The notes below the pieces were generated by a model. The model was not told the origin of the DNA. It did not search any database and worked only from the letters and a program-made list of their open reading frames with translations. This document shows positions 22,762 through 35,095 of a stretch of 64,000 nucleotides of DNA, in pieces; position 1 is the stretch's first letter; every line of letters begins with the position of its first letter. Source of the stretch: Perkinsus chesapeaki (taxonomy: Eukaryota > Perkinsozoa > Perkinsida > Perkinsidae); contig JAAPAO010000080.1 of assembly GCA_013115145.1 (NCBI GenBank), positions 24,223-88,222 on the forward strand. The letters run 5' to 3'. The position numbers were made by a program, and so were the translations under genes.

Positions 22762-24091
22762 ATGACTCAGTCCACTACATCGACCGACAGGCGGACGGAA
22801 GACCACCTCCCGCCACAGTTGGCCACACTTGACGATGTCGAAGAATCACTGAGGGCCTTTCGGAGGGAAGTGAATGCTAAACTGGAATCGATCCACAGAA
22901 AGGTAGGCGACGACGTATAGTAGTCGATGCGGTCGAGCTGGCAGCAGGTGGACATGCTACTGAAGCAGCAAGACCTTTGCTATTCCTCACCGGCGTCATC
23001 GGCAAGCTGGCCGCATCACATCACTCCAGAAGGGCCCAGGGAATTCGTACTAGGTAGTTTGCCGTGCTGTGAAGGACGGGTGCCATCGGTCTGACAGGCA
23101 ATCGAGAGCTGCTCACGGGAGTAGTCCTCTTCCTTGCCCAAGCTGATGTTGTCCATCTCGGTATGGCATCCACGCTCACAGCCGTTGCTCTGGGTGTCGC
23201 ACAACAACAACAGCAGCAGCAGCAAATGCACGAAGGCGGATTCAACAGTGGATACCTGCTGCTCTTGCCCCACATTCGGGTGGGCCAGCTCTCCTATCTC
23301 GAGGGCTTTACAATCCTGCACTATGGTCGCGTCTCACTCCAGTGAAATCTGTGTCTGTAAGGTGCCCTCGCAGAATAGCAGCCGGTTCCCCTTCCAGAAG
23401 GTGGACTGGCAGCAGGTCCGCTCCCTCACCATCAGCTCGACCTCCCTAGTCTGGATTAAAATGCACGCCATTGCCACTGGCCGGGCAGCTCTGGTTCTGG
23501 ACGCCCCGATGGACTTCCGCCTCTGTCGACTACAACGCATCTGCATCAGTCCCGCTACACGGAAAAGAGATACCACACAATCGCAGAGAGCAATGCAGGT
23601 GGTGCTTTCCCCTCGACCCGATCGACTAGCTGCCAGCGATGCCTCCATACAGGTGCTGGTTCGGTGCATGCTTTCCCCAGCTGCGAGGTCCCTCACATCC
23701 ATCTGGGTTCATGTCCCCCCTGAGGTGCCTTACATACAGTGAGACCCTGTGGAGCCCTCCCCTCAGGTTAACTGCGAGTCCGCTGTCACCGCCTTGGAGC
23801 CGCCCAGGAGGCCTCTTACCTACCTGGGCTTCCTGCCGGACGCCGGCCTGTGGAACGTCGGTTCGGACATGCCATCGTGGCCACTCAGTGCACGTTGGGT
23901 TCACCCGGCTATTGTCAACTCGCAAGCCTCTCTGAGGTGTTATTCACTGTTGATCACCTCCCTGCATTCCACCGCCGCTCTTCAGACGTGTCCAACTCAA
24001 CGGCGTGATACTCTCGAACATAACCTCCTTCGGAGGAGTGTCTGCCCAAGAGAACTTCGTGGACAGAGTGGTGCAGGTGAAGGCCTTCTAG
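22762..24091 (+). CDS. Unidentified protein with N-terminal coiled coil
   Basis: Starts MTQSTTSTDRR at 22762. Exon 1 carries a helix with heptad spacing (LDDVEESLRAFRREVNAKL), a 43-bp intron leads to VDMLLKQQDL, and a 48-bp intron (after CCEGR) leads to a long exon up to about 23741. That exon includes QQVRSLTISSTSLVWIKMHA, RAALVLDAPMDFRLCRLQ and RSLTSIWVHVPPEVPYIQ. Later pieces are a 28-bp putative intron, LTYLGFLPDAGLWNVGSD, a 49-bp intron and the end VILSNITSFGGVSAQENF...VKAF with the stop at 24091. The alternating hydrophobic pattern suggests a beta-rich domain after the coiled coil. No family recognised. The next plus-strand gene begins 36 bp downstream. Confidence 0.65.
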
Positions 24092-24127
24092 CAGCCTTCT
24101 AGTAGCCTCATGAATGATAATTAGGCG

Positions 24128-24828
24128 ATGGCCAAGTTGGAGGCATTGGAGAGCCTTTCGTTAGTGCTCCGGTTCCCCGATGGCAGCGGCCAGACGGTCG
24201 AAACAATGTCACTGTTGAGGCTGCGCATGGCACATCCAAATCATGTTTACCTCTGCCAACGAAGGCAAGGCAGGTCCGGCCCGTTGTTAAGGTGAGCCGG
24301 GCGGGGGGGAGGCCTGCTGTTATCCCATAGTCATCAGTTTGACGCTCGGAGCAGCTCGTGATGAAGAACACAACTTGGAGACAGATCGAGCACTAGCACA
24401 CTACAGCCGTATCCAGCAGTGGACCGGGAGAAGCGTGTACATCTCAGAGATGTAGCCCACACCGTAACCGACAGCATCACAGTCCGCTCCCAGGGGACTT
24501 TTCCTGCCATCGGGACACAACGGCTCCGGGGGGACTGGTCGTGATGCGACGGCGATGGCCCAACAGCCTGTTGGCCAACAGGCGTCGGGCCGTCCGCAAA
24601 GCAGCATGCCTCCATCTTTGTTGCTCCCTAAATGGTGAGGGTATCGATCGCCATTGAAGTTTAATCGGCGCTTTCAGGGGTGAGCTGCCGCAGCCCACGC
24701 AGCAGCTATGGGACGAAGTGATATGTTTAGCGGTGAAGCGTCTGCATGATAAAGTGAAAAGTCGGACGCAGAGGTCGTTGGCCCCGATAGCCACCGAGCT
24801 TAGACGGGCTATCGCAAGGCAACATTGA
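24128..24828 (+). CDS. Unidentified small protein, four exons
   Basis: ATG at 24128 (MAKLEALESLSLVLRF). A GTGAGC donor opens a 46-bp intron, followed by LETDRALAHYSRIQQWTGRS, a 48-bp intron, a Gly/Gln/Pro-rich linker (MAQQPVGQQASGRPQSS), a 43-bp intron with GTGAGG donor, and the helical end LWDEVICLAVKRLHDKV...LRRAIARQH with stop at 24826-24828. All joins keep frame. I recognise no domain. An AG immediately before GCG-ATG could be a trans-splice acceptor. Confidence 0.65.
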
Positions 24829-24930
24829 TGCTACCATATGCTTCCCGCATGTTTCATAATAGTTAAGCTCTTTGTGTTGCTCATAGAAGTGCTTTTCTGG
24901 TGACCACAGAGCCAACCTGTGAATGCTACT

Positions 24931-25128
24931 ATGACCACCGCAAATATCTCGCTCGAGAGACTCGATCTTTCGGCACTAAAGGATTCAAAGGAGCCCTCCT
25001 CTGAGTGCCCTCCTCCACCTCCCACCAGCCCCAGAGAAAGCGACACTCCATTCAGTAGATACGTGTTAAGAATGAGAAACATACGAGCCACCGCAGAGGT
25101 GTTTACATCATCATCACCACGAAACTAA
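24931..25128 (+). CDS. Short Pro/Ser-rich open frame
   Basis: A 65-residue frame from the ATG at 24931: TANISLERLDLSALKDS, then a PPPPPTSPR run and FSRYVLRMRNIRATAE. Composition fits a disordered peptide with a short amphipathic end. It might be an exon of a neighbouring gene; flanking splice sites were not convincing. Confidence 0.4.
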   Translation: MTTANISLERLDLSALKDSKEPSSECPPPPPTSPRESDTPFSRYVLRMRNIRATAEVFTSSSPRN

Positions 25129-25185
25129 TTCTATACAGCGATAGTCAGGCACTTGGTAAAATAGAAGGTTGTAAAACAGTTCCGT

Positions 25186-25789
25186 ATGCAAATCGATTTA
25201 ATCGACCTGTCCCTTACTCCACGGGAAGTGAGCGAATCGGCTACAGTTTCCGGAGAGCGATTCTCTCAGGATCAGATTGGCCTTCACGGCGGGAGGAAAT
25301 TAGGCGAGTCGAAGGGCAAGCTGATTTGCTCCAGCGTGCAGGGTAACCATATCGTGTTGGTATGGTGAACAAGATGGCTTATAGGTTTACACAGTCTACA
25401 CGTTCAGTTCATAGGCCTGCCCCTCGGGTTAGTACCGATGGCTACGAGGCCGACCGGTCACAGCTTGCCCCCTGCAACGGAGCTACTTTTGATCCTTTTA
25501 GTGATACTTTGTTTGCTTCTGTTGTTAAGGACAAGCCAGATTATGTTTTTAAAGATAACGGATGCGAATTCTAGTCCGACAACAAAGCTTATGCGAGGCC
25601 GACACGGTGATTTGTGTTGCGGAGCTGTTGGCTTGCGTTTAAGTACATATTTTGAACTCCTTGAACGAAACAAAAGGTGTAATGAAAGAGCAATCACAGC
25701 GTGCAAGGGGGCTCGATGGCCAACCACCATCTGCGAGAGGGGGCTTCGGAGATTATAATAGTTATTATTATCGTCGTAGTCAACAATGA
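25186..25789 (+). CDS. Unidentified protein with RGG-like tail
   Basis: Starts MQIDLIDLSLTPREVSES at 25186. A GTAACC donor after SSVQ with an AG at about 25410 gives a 66-bp intron and continues as HRPAPRVSTDGYEAD and DPFSDTLFASVVKDKPDYVF. Farther on, a frame ending PPSARGGFGDYNSYYYRRSQ with a stop at 25787 looks like the last exon, rich in Arg/Gly/Tyr as in RNA-binding tails. The middle joins (25530-25690) are unresolved, so these may be two genes. Confidence 0.5.
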
Positions 25790-25926
25790 AAATTATAATG
25801 TGTGCTCAGGAGGAGTGCGCAGCTTGACGGTGACAGTTTCTAATTGTCTTCAATAGGCGATTCCCGTGTTCTGACAAGTGCCGGGAGGGTGTTATATTAG
25901 GGCCTTGTATCGCTATTGACCCACGT

Positions 25927-27609
25927 TTACAGATGGCTGGTATACCTGATACACACTAATGAAAATAGATCATACAGGCCTTATTACAATCAGGCTTGCG
26001 GACAACGCAAGTGGACAACAGCGTACTGCCATGTCTATTATTCACGACGGAGAGGAGGGAGTCATCTGAGGCGAGAGAGAAAATGCAGCCGTGGGCGCCA
26101 CTGGGTGACTCTTCTAACTGGTAGTGGTGATGGAATCGATGAGGCGATTCAGGCAGTCCCCGGCAGGAAGCACTTCGACGACTGCCTCGACTGTGGAGAG
26201 GCAGGAAGTGTCGCCCAACAGTTCGGCCATTTTAGCCATCATTTCCGCGGCAACTTCAACAAGTTCTTTGGGACTAAAATGCGGCTAGAGTAACGATCTT
26301 CAACGGGAATGGTCGGGCTTACGGATCGTGCTTAGCATACTTCAACTGACGTGTGATCTCAAGTAACACTTTAGAGCCAGCGACATCTTGGGCCACTTTA
26401 AGGAAATCAGGGCAGGAGATCAATTCCTTCAGGAAGCGGCAGACGTCCGAGCTGAGGTCAGCGTGGTGCTGCCGAAGGAGGAATGTAGCCTACGGATCGG
26501 CGTGGTGGCAGAGCTGCTGTATGAAATAGTTGCCGTAGCGGTCTGTGGCCAGCTCGCGAATCTTAGGTAACGATTCCTCTACAAAGGATCGGATCTCATC
26601 GGGTCGAGCATTTCCAGATGACAGATGGTCCTGTGAGAGAGAGCATGACCCACTCAGTGTTGCCAATACTTACCTGCAGTAGTCGGGAGCCTGCTCCTCC
26701 CAAAGCAAGAGATACAACACGACCGGACAGTGTTGCTCCGGAGTCCTTCCTTCTCTGATTGCTGCTGCCACTCGTCTTACGGCCTGCCACCTCCTTTCGC
26801 CCAGTGGACTTCACAGCAGCTCTTGTTGTTGGGGCGGCCTGCCGTCTACGGTGGGCATCCCTATGCTGTTGCTCCTGTTGCTGCTGTTGCTGTTGCTCCT
26901 GTTGCTCCTGTTGCTGCTGTTGTTGTCGTGCTCCAATGTCATAGTTTCGGACTAAAGTGGTATCCGTAAAACACACTGCATGACGGCGAGGAAATACAAA
27001 TTTCCGAAGTTGCATGCAGCTGGCCGAGTATCCAAGCTTGCTGCTGCAGGAGAGCCAGCTGTTGGACCAGATCATGCTCCGAGCTGCTCAGCAATGGCGC
27101 AAGCCCACCCGAAGCCGCGGACTGAGCGAGTGTATGGAACACGAACACGATAAGGCCTCCCCCGGCGCTCACGCTGATAGGACAGTCCCAAGGGTAACAA
27201 GTAAGCGGCGATGTCCCTGTTGGCATCGAACCATTCTGAAGTAGCATTGATGATGATGACGACTGTTGCTGATGATGATGCTGTGGCGGGGCGAGGTCAC
27301 CGATGGTACTTTCTGAAAGCTGAATTTCAAGTCATTACCCATTGCAAGCCACCTTTAGATTTTTGTAGGGTGCTAGTCCTATACTCTTCCGAAGAGCTTC
27401 CCGAGGAGTCCTCCCAACTAGACACGGAGCTTTCTGAGAGAGAGCGCTGCCTATTGCTCGAGCCGGCTGGAAGCGGCGGCGGCACCAACGGGAAAATAGG
27501 CGGCGAATCCAGTAGACTGAACCTGCCACTGGAACGTCTCACTCTCGCTGAGGTAGTGGCCGCCCTACGAGTTGGAACCGGGAGCTCGGAAGGGGATACT
27601 ATCGGGCAT
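25927..27609 (-). CDS. PUF (Pumilio-family) RNA-binding protein
   Basis: Starts MPDSIPFRAP at 27609 and has a Ser/Pro-rich head, a Gln-rich segment with EQQ repeats near 26880-26935, and a basic linker. The PUF part follows: ALGGAGSRLLQ, a 43-bp intron with a GTAAGTATTG donor, EIRSFVEESLPKIRELATD, RYGNYFIQQLC, a 42-bp intron, FLKVAQDVAGSKVLLEI, a 50-bp intron, PKELVEVAAEMMAKMAELL, a 52-bp intron, and VVNNRHGSTLLSTCVV. Ends near 25927. The G-x-R/N-Y-F-I-Q-Q and N-x-x-G-S-x-L-L-x-x helices are the RNA-contact type of PUF repeats; I count about five or six, fewer than the usual eight, so some exons may be missed or the protein is short. PUF proteins bind 3' UTRs and repress translation. Confidence 0.82.
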
Positions 27610-27748
27610 ATTTCCACCGGGTGCGAGCTCAGCTAGGCCGGGGAAAGCCCCCTGTGAAATTGTGTGGTCTGAGTGCTGCGGGAAAAGGCCTGGTGGCAAC
27701 TGAGCCTCGTCTGCCTTATTCTGGTCGGTTGTCTGTTGAGTGACAAGT

Positions 27749-30700
27749 CTAGATCAGCAGGCGTATGGTTCCCACCATCGGGGCTATTGGAATGCCACGG
27801 ATGGTCCCCTCGGCGGTAGGATAGTCCAAGAATGGGTCAGGAGTTGGGGCGAAGGGGGAGGAGGATCTGCGCAAGCTCGGCTGGACCAATAGCTTAGCTC
27901 GTCGTAGGCTCACCGCCAGGTCATGCTGGAGAATTCTCTACCGGCGATAACGTCTCGGGAGTCGTCTACGCCGCCCTGTACGGGATCGGTCTCTTGGCCG
28001 GAAGGCGAAGCGAGCATCTTGAAACACTTTACTTGAGAGATTTCGTTGAAGTTCCAGGGAGCTATGACAAACTCAAAACAGATGCGCCGCAGCAGCACTG
28101 CTGTAGCGTCATCGTTTTACGAAACTTATCAATCAACTACATTCACGTCGGGAGAGAGAAGGGCCGACAGGAGGCAGCTGTCCAAGTGTTCAGGGCTATA
28201 TAAGGGGAGAAGGTGCAATGAGATAATAGGACGTGGGAGACAAGATAGATGCTCAACCAAGATGCAATGGACGATCTGCCAGGGGGCCGCCACCGTTACC
28301 ACCACCGACAGTAGACTCAGCGGGTGGCTGGTGACGCAGTATAAGTGTACTGGATTCTAGCGGCCGCCAACGACCGACATCAACCTGGTGAATGAGATGA
28401 TTATGATGGTGACGAGAGGTGACTCACTTGAGTGTCATCCATTTTAATAAATGTACATGAAGTTGTGTCGGAGTGTAGCAGTCGCCATCGTGCAAGTTCA
28501 GTTTCTGACACCCCTAGCTTCTCGCCTGAAAGCGGCACCATATGTGACTTTGGTAGCGGCGGGTACGTTACTAATCCTCCGCTGAATTTCGCTCCCTGAA
28601 ATTGGGCCGCAAGGAAGATTGACGAAAAAAATATGCCCGAACAGGGCACTGCCGTTACGAGTAGCGTGGACCCTGAGAAGGAGGCAGAGTCGGAGGGGAG
28701 GCCTCCTGGGCTGGCAGCAGAGGCCCGCGGATGTACACGGGGATCACTTCTTCGTTCTTCTTCTTTTCCACACTCTCTTCAATTCGGAGGTAGTTCCCAT
28801 CGACCCGGCCCGAGAAGATATCGACCTTATCGGCACACGGCAGCTCGGAGACCCGCATGTCCTCGAAGGCCCGTGACGAGGGGTCTTCCGAGTCCAGTCT
28901 GAAAGGTTAGTCAGCGGTGGTGGAAGGTCGAGAAGGATACTCACAACATAATAATCTTCCGCTGGGGGTGCTCCGAGGTACCTTGACAAGGCGCAGTAGT
29001 TACCATGGCTCGAATGCCAGATTGAGTCGCGAATGTGACCTGAAGAAGGTTAGCACACCCCGATCACCAAGTACGTACGTTGGCCTCCTTGAGAGCATCC
29101 AAGGCTGACCCGATAGCTTCGGTCAGCTTCTCCTCCGGGGACGGCCACACCACGGTGGCCCCTATCTCACGAGGGCCGTCGAATCTGGTATCCAAGATCC
29201 GCAGCATACAACAAGTCGGACGCTTACGCTCGACACATCAGCGGCATCGCTTCTGGTGGCAAATTGGAAGGCCTTTGCAAAAACACTAAGTGCAGCGTGG
29301 GGTGCCTGGACAGCAATGGTGAGAGCCAATAGAAGAGAGAGGCGTTACGCGAAGGGCTCGGTGGTAGAGAAGGGTTCTCCTCCCCCCTTGGCCAACTCGG
29401 ACAGATCGAGACGGACACTCGCAGTGGCGCCACCGGCACCAGACTCTAGTGGTATCATGAACGGATCGTACGGGTACCTGCAGAGAGCTTTTAAGCAAGG
29501 CCTGTGGACACAATAGGAGCTGTTACATATAAAGCATGCAGCCGGGGAGCTGAGATAGAGCAGCGGGCCTAACAGGACACCAGGCGTTACACTGCCGAGG
29601 ATGTGTAGCCTACACAAGTGGCGAAGGATTTTTGCTGTCTCTGTTAGCTGTCACTAAATTAGCAATGGCATCGTATAAGGGTATGCGAACCTAAGGAAGG
29701 CGAAATATCTGCCTGCCTGGTGACGGCATCTTACATCCACCAACATATCGTGCTTGCTGCAGCACGGCTTGGTTCCTGCCACTACTGGCGGCGGCGGCGG
29801 AGGGGGCGGAGCGGGGAGCATATCTGTCTCTTTGGCGTACATTACACCGGGGCCGTGCAAAGGCGTGAACGGGTCATGCACCACAAAGGATACAGGCGCC
29901 GAGTGCTTCAAGACCTCAAAATAGTCGGGTAACTAATCGGGTTGCCGGTAGAGAGATTGAGGATAGATCACCGCCGCCGCTTTACTGTGTTGGCTCCTTC
30001 TTCGTACCACTGCACCACAATGACCTCCCCATCTGCTATATTCCTCTCGTACCTCCCAAGGACATCCTGAGGAAGAAGAGAACAGAGTGAGAACTACTGA
30101 TGCGACGCTTTACATTGAACCCGGACTTTTTCATGTCCCCGAGGGCATCCACTTCGATGGCAACGCCGTTGCGCTCGAGGAACCTGATAGGCCAGTGCAT
30201 GCCAATCAACCTCGGAAGAATCTTACATCTTCCAATCTGTCCGCTCCTCCAGGTTCACACTGCTCTTCCCCGTCTCCGAATCCCGACGATATTTACTATT
30301 GAGGATATAGCTGAGGAGTTTCGCACTGTATCCCCCGTGAACCTAACGTGGCTGCTCACCGAGCGGCCCTGACCATCCCCGCAGGGGACGGGGTTATTGT
30401 GGCAGTTGTTATGAAATTAAGGGTGGAGTTGAAGATGTCGAAGTAGCGCAGTATCACCAGACGAGATTTTCTGCCCAAGTGGATTCCTGAGAGGCAGATG
30501 CCGTCACCGCCGAGTCAGTGGTGCTGTGTTCTACCGGCGACCGACTTGCGCCCGAATTGATCTGGAACTTCGAGCTTAGGCACAGCCTTCTCATCAGCTA
30601 GCATCATGATCATCACAGGTCTCGGTACTTGGCCAGCTAGACAGTACACTGTTAGTCCCTCCTCCTCGTTACTGCAGTCGAGGTCCCTCCTACCTAGGGG

Positions 30701-33700
30701 ATGCTCTCGGCAGGCGCTGCGAGGCAAACACATGCCCAGGAAGTAGCCGCCGATAACCTCAGTGAACCTACGTGGTAATTGACAGCTCGACTCATTCACA
30801 GCAGCGCTCTTACTTTATCGTCGATGCTTCGTTCGATGATGGGCTGCCATCCACCCTACCAAGCTGGTATATCTTCGTGGCTTGGCTTGGCGGTGATTGC
30901 CCCCCGCCGCCGCCGTTCGGTACAGCACTGGTGTGTCTAATGCCAGGAGTGTTAGGAAGATTATCAACCTGAAAATGAGGACGGTGGCTTGCTATAGAAC
31001 TCATCGGGTGCTACCAAGGTGCCGGAGCTGACGATAGTGTGAGTGGTCCCAGCCGGCAGCCCGGGCTCATTTGGGTTCTTAACCAGCGCGTCCATAACTG
31101 AGAACAAATGAAAGGTGGGCAGCAGCGTCAGTTTTCCTTAAGGCGTTTTTTCTCACCTTGATCCACCACAGTGGCTGGATTCCAGACGCCCTGGTGGGAT
31201 AAGAGCTGCACTAGGGAGATGTTGGATAGGCAGACAACGCTAACGTCAAACAGCTGGTCCACAGGCTCCCCCTGAGAGAACACTCCGGTAGGTAGAATTC
31301 ATCCGTCGCGGACTACCTCTGGACTGCTGCCTTCTTCGGAGGTTCCTTTAGCGCTAGGATTCGAGGAGGTACCTGACGGATGTATGAGAAGGAATAGTGA
31401 ATCGGGCCCCTACTGGTTGGAGTGTTGGTCGAAGCCAATAGGCGACGATAGAGATGTGGATTAACCTCTGACAGCGAGCAAGGCTTCATTACCCAGTCCA
31501 GTGCTGAACGCCTAACAAGCAAGCCAGTGGAGCCAGAGAGAGAAAATATTGAGCTTGGAAATATCTAATGCCCTTCGACATAAGATTCTTACCTTATATA
31601 GACGAGTATGTAAGCGCTATGAGTTTTATACGTCCGCCCTTGAGAAGTCAGAGAGGAGCGTCGACCAGCGGAGCGAAATGGTTTAGGAGACTCAGTCGAC
31701 GCAACGAAGGGATTGTCCAGCTCGACTGGGCTCGGGCCGCCAAAATTATCGTCAACCTGACAAGGCCAATACCCACACTATGTAAGAGTGCCTATATTAA
31801 CACAGTACTATTGACTATATAGGATTTCAATGATAATATCAAAAGTCAGTTTTCGGGTTTCGGGTTTTTGTAGTATGTCCTTACTAAGGGAAAGTTATAT
31901 GCTAATATAGTACCGTTATGTAAAGCTAACAATGACGTAGAAGCCACCGAACCATATCAGCTTACCGCGGCCTCTTTGGATACTCGTGTGACATTCTCAT
32001 CATCAAAGCGATACCTAACAAGGAGAAGTTACCATTGGACGCTTTTGAGGTTCATCACCATTTATCTTCTCCTCCAGACTGACCCAGCTCTGGCCGGACA
32101 AAGGCATAGTAGTGGCCACCGTAAACGTTACCGTTATGGACCAGCACTGTGTGGAGGACATACTCACTATCGGCTGGATCAGATGGTGGTTCATAGAGCT
32201 ACAGTGAGGAGGATGTTAGGGGGGCAGCGAGAGGATCGCCGTCGTACATAGGGGGACATGTCCAGAACGTCTCCGAACTGGAAGTACTCGTTCACCTTCT
32301 GCATATCCATGGTATCCATTGAAAAACAAAAACGCTTCAGTTGAACAGTGAACACTGGTGGCATCGACAACAGCCTGCCAAGGATCAGAATCGACCTCTT
32401 ATCAGATACCCCTACCTGAGCCCCTTTTTCGCTCGTTGCTTTCCATAGCCCTCCGCCTCGTATCTACACAGCAGTAAGGTGATAACAGCATGCCAGCTGC
32501 TAGTATTATAGTATTACTTGTCATCGCCATCCATAACCTCCGTCTGAAAGTACTCCTTCAGGGAATCCTCCACCGAGCCAAGCGGCTCGCCGGTCAACGA
32601 TAAAACGTTGAGCTGAAGGCAGTGGAGATATATAGTAGGACCAACTACTGAAGCGGCCTGGCCAAGCCTACTTGCAGATCGTAAAAGACTTCCTCTTTGG
32701 TACTCTTATAGTCGACATCCATGCACTCTATGTAGTTCTCCAGCTTGCCGACGAAAAGATCTCGTATGAGCTTGTCCGACTTGGACGGCTTCAGCATCTG
32801 GCAAAGATATCAATATCCTCCTCAAAATGACCCCTCACCTCCTCCAGTTTGTCACACAGAAGCCGAGAGAGCTCCTGGGCATCCTGTTGCGTGAAGAGGT
32901 CAGCTGTGTCCCATCCGAAGGCCCTCACCAGAGCCTCGGAGCTCACGGCTTTGCTGCTACCGTTGCCGTCCTCCGACGAGGCTCTCGAGACTCTCCCTGC
33001 AGCAGACCAAGTCCACCACATCACCGGCGGTCTGCCTACCGTTCATCCCGCGGGAGGACTCTGATGGCGGAGGAGTCTCCAGAGGATGCAGACCTCGCTC
33101 CAGTTGAAAGAAGACGCTCTGCAGCGCCAGGACGATCTGGAGGCCGTTCGATGTCGACCGGCTCGGCGAAGAGGGCTGAGGGAGCAGCTTTCCCGTGTCC
33201 GCTGCCAACGTCGAACAGTACCTTAAGGAAGGCGACCTACAGCAGCAACGAAAGCTAGCGAGGCTTCCTACACTATCCGACGGAATTGCGGTATGAGGAA
33301 TAAGCTCTGCAGTAGGCCATTGAGGTAGCACGTGGCACCAAGATTCTCCAGGCCAAGATAAGGTATAATCGGACCACCCAAGTCTGGCCTATTCCCCTGA
33401 AAACAGGATCACAATCTCCATTGGCAACCAGCCCGTACCGAAGACTCCACGCCCAGTCTGAGTGGGCGAGCCATGGCCCGTATAAGGAACCGACCATGAT
33501 TGTCAAGCCTGAAAGCGAATGCCTCGCATCAACCTAAGATACCACCCCCCTTACCAGCCCTCATCCATCAGCTTGGATATTCCCGGTGAAGAGCGGCAGT
33601 CGTGATGGACCAGATTCCGCCATCCACTGAGGTAGAAAAGCACTACTGGAATATAGGCTTAAAAATTGCCCATTAATTTCACCGTAATGGATACGCTGGT

Positions 33701-34250
33701 TAATCCTGAGAACTCCGAAAACAACCGGGAATTTGCCGAAGTCCGACAGCCGAGTTTCATTGGCAACGAGCGCAGACGAGCGGGAAACGGTGTAGTGGAG
33801 AGGGCTCACCAGTCAGAGCTTTGATAAGTAAAAGCTTTACGATCCTGACGGAACGCACTCTTCTCTGGTCTCCTGAGGCAGAGGTCATCAAAGTGAGCTC
33901 TGGAGAATCTTTCGCTCACTTAAAATTGACCAGACTGATTGTGAAGTTGACAAAGCGCAGCGACCAGTGGTCCGGGAAGTATCTAAGGGCAGAACTTGGT
34001 CGGGAGAATCTTGCCTGCGTTGGAGTAGTACCGTCCAGGCTCTGAGCCAAGTCCTCGTTTCTCTGGTGGAACAATCTCGAGGAATGCCCCAAGACTGTAG
34101 TCCAATGCGTTACGACAACATTCATTGGTACCGCAGGGATACACAAGCAAGCGGTAGCCAAAGCACCTATACAGCAATAATAATGTAACAACACTGCAAG
34201 CAAATTGTAAGAATATGATATAGTACAATTTCTATTATATCGATTTTTCC
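27749..34250 (-). CDS. USP7: Ubiquitin-specific protease of the USP7/UBP12 type
   Basis: Removes ubiquitin from substrates through a Cys-His-Asp site. The order matches USP7. A MATH domain occupies 33.6-34.2 kb (FGYRLLVYPCGTN, GAFLEIVPP, DHWSLRFVNFTISLVNF). The Cys box is NLGATCYLNGLLQSLF near 33310. SEALVRAFGWDTADLF and QQDAQELSRLLCDKLEEV follow at 32.8-32.95 kb. The His box is VLHTVLVHNG...YGGHYYAFVRP near 32.1 kb, followed by WYRFDDENVTRVS across a 44-bp intron. The C-terminal ubiquitin-like region has WPIRFLERNGVAIEVD, a GEVIVVQWYEEGAN segment like the D-G-D-I-I-x-F-Q block of USP7, YDPFMIPLESG and ends GTIRLLI at 27749. A run of eight Pro interrupts the C-terminal region near 29790. Many introns of 40-55 bp. 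The start is unresolved; acidic exons at 34.45-35.1 kb may belong here. Confidence 0.85.
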
Positions 34251-34452
34251 CATCGCTGGCAGCTGTTGGTTAGAAATTGTCATTCTGCCGACAGGTGCCA
34301 GTAGAGCTGACTACGTAGCCTTGTGAACTTGTACATAGTCTAGTAAGTCTACTACCCTTTGAACCATGATAGATCTACTCCCCCGTACAGCCAAGTGGCC
34401 CTCACTACCTTCGCAGTATTACTAGAAGTGCACTACACAACCTTCCATATAC

Positions 34453-35095
34453 CTACCCAGCGTTCTCTATCTCCTTCGATCTCAATGAACTCTTCGCTTT
34501 CCTGTTTTTCTCAGCGCACATATCCACCCACATTTCCAACTCCCCTTCCCTCAACGGTGGCAGCTCCCTCGCACTCTTGTCATTTCCGTCACCATCCCCT
34601 CCTGCCCTCGAGTCGTCATCTTCCACCTGCCCGCTAGCTTCCGACGTTACACTAGCGATGTCCTCCGCCTCCTCTGAAGTATCCTCTGGTGTCGGCGACG
34701 ATCCTCTTCGATCATCGGACACTCGAAGGATCCTAAACACAAGTTGGCTCCATCCATCCATCAGCAAACACCGCAGCGTTCTACTTCGCTGGCGGCTCGC
34801 CAAGCTCCTCCAGCTCCACCATGCCATCTTTCATCCCCCTCCCTAACTGCGGCACATCTTGGCTTGTGGCCAGTAGGAGACCCTCCTCATCCCGTTTGTG
34901 TTGCCCGGCTGCCCCGCCGCTGTCCCGCTTGTCTTGCATTGTATTTAATTCATCCCGTTTATCAATACCTCTCTTTGTAGGGGAAGGATGAGGTCCCGTG
35001 ATGTCAGCAGCCACCTTCCCTTTACTATCAGGTATCCGAGGTCGACGCTCGTCTCCAGCGGAGGTCATAGCAAGGGCTATCACTGACCAAGCCAT
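34453..35095 (-). CDS. Acidic/charged exons, possible USP7 N-terminus
   Basis: Two overlapping open frames: one from an ATG at 35095 (MAWSVIALAMTSAGDERR, then Lys/Asp-rich to GLLLATSQDVPQL), the other ending at 34453 and strongly acidic (PEDTSEEAEDIASVTSEASG, then VEDDDSRAGGDGDGN). They need an intron near 34720-34800 to join, but I found no join that keeps both frames. Human USP7 also has an acidic N-terminus before MATH, and this lies just upstream on the same strand, so it may be the first exons of that gene. It could equally be a separate small gene. Confidence 0.5.

Noticed and set aside
31850-31870. Telomere-like TTTCGGG repeats
   Set aside because: Only two copies, inside the USP7 gene; not an array.
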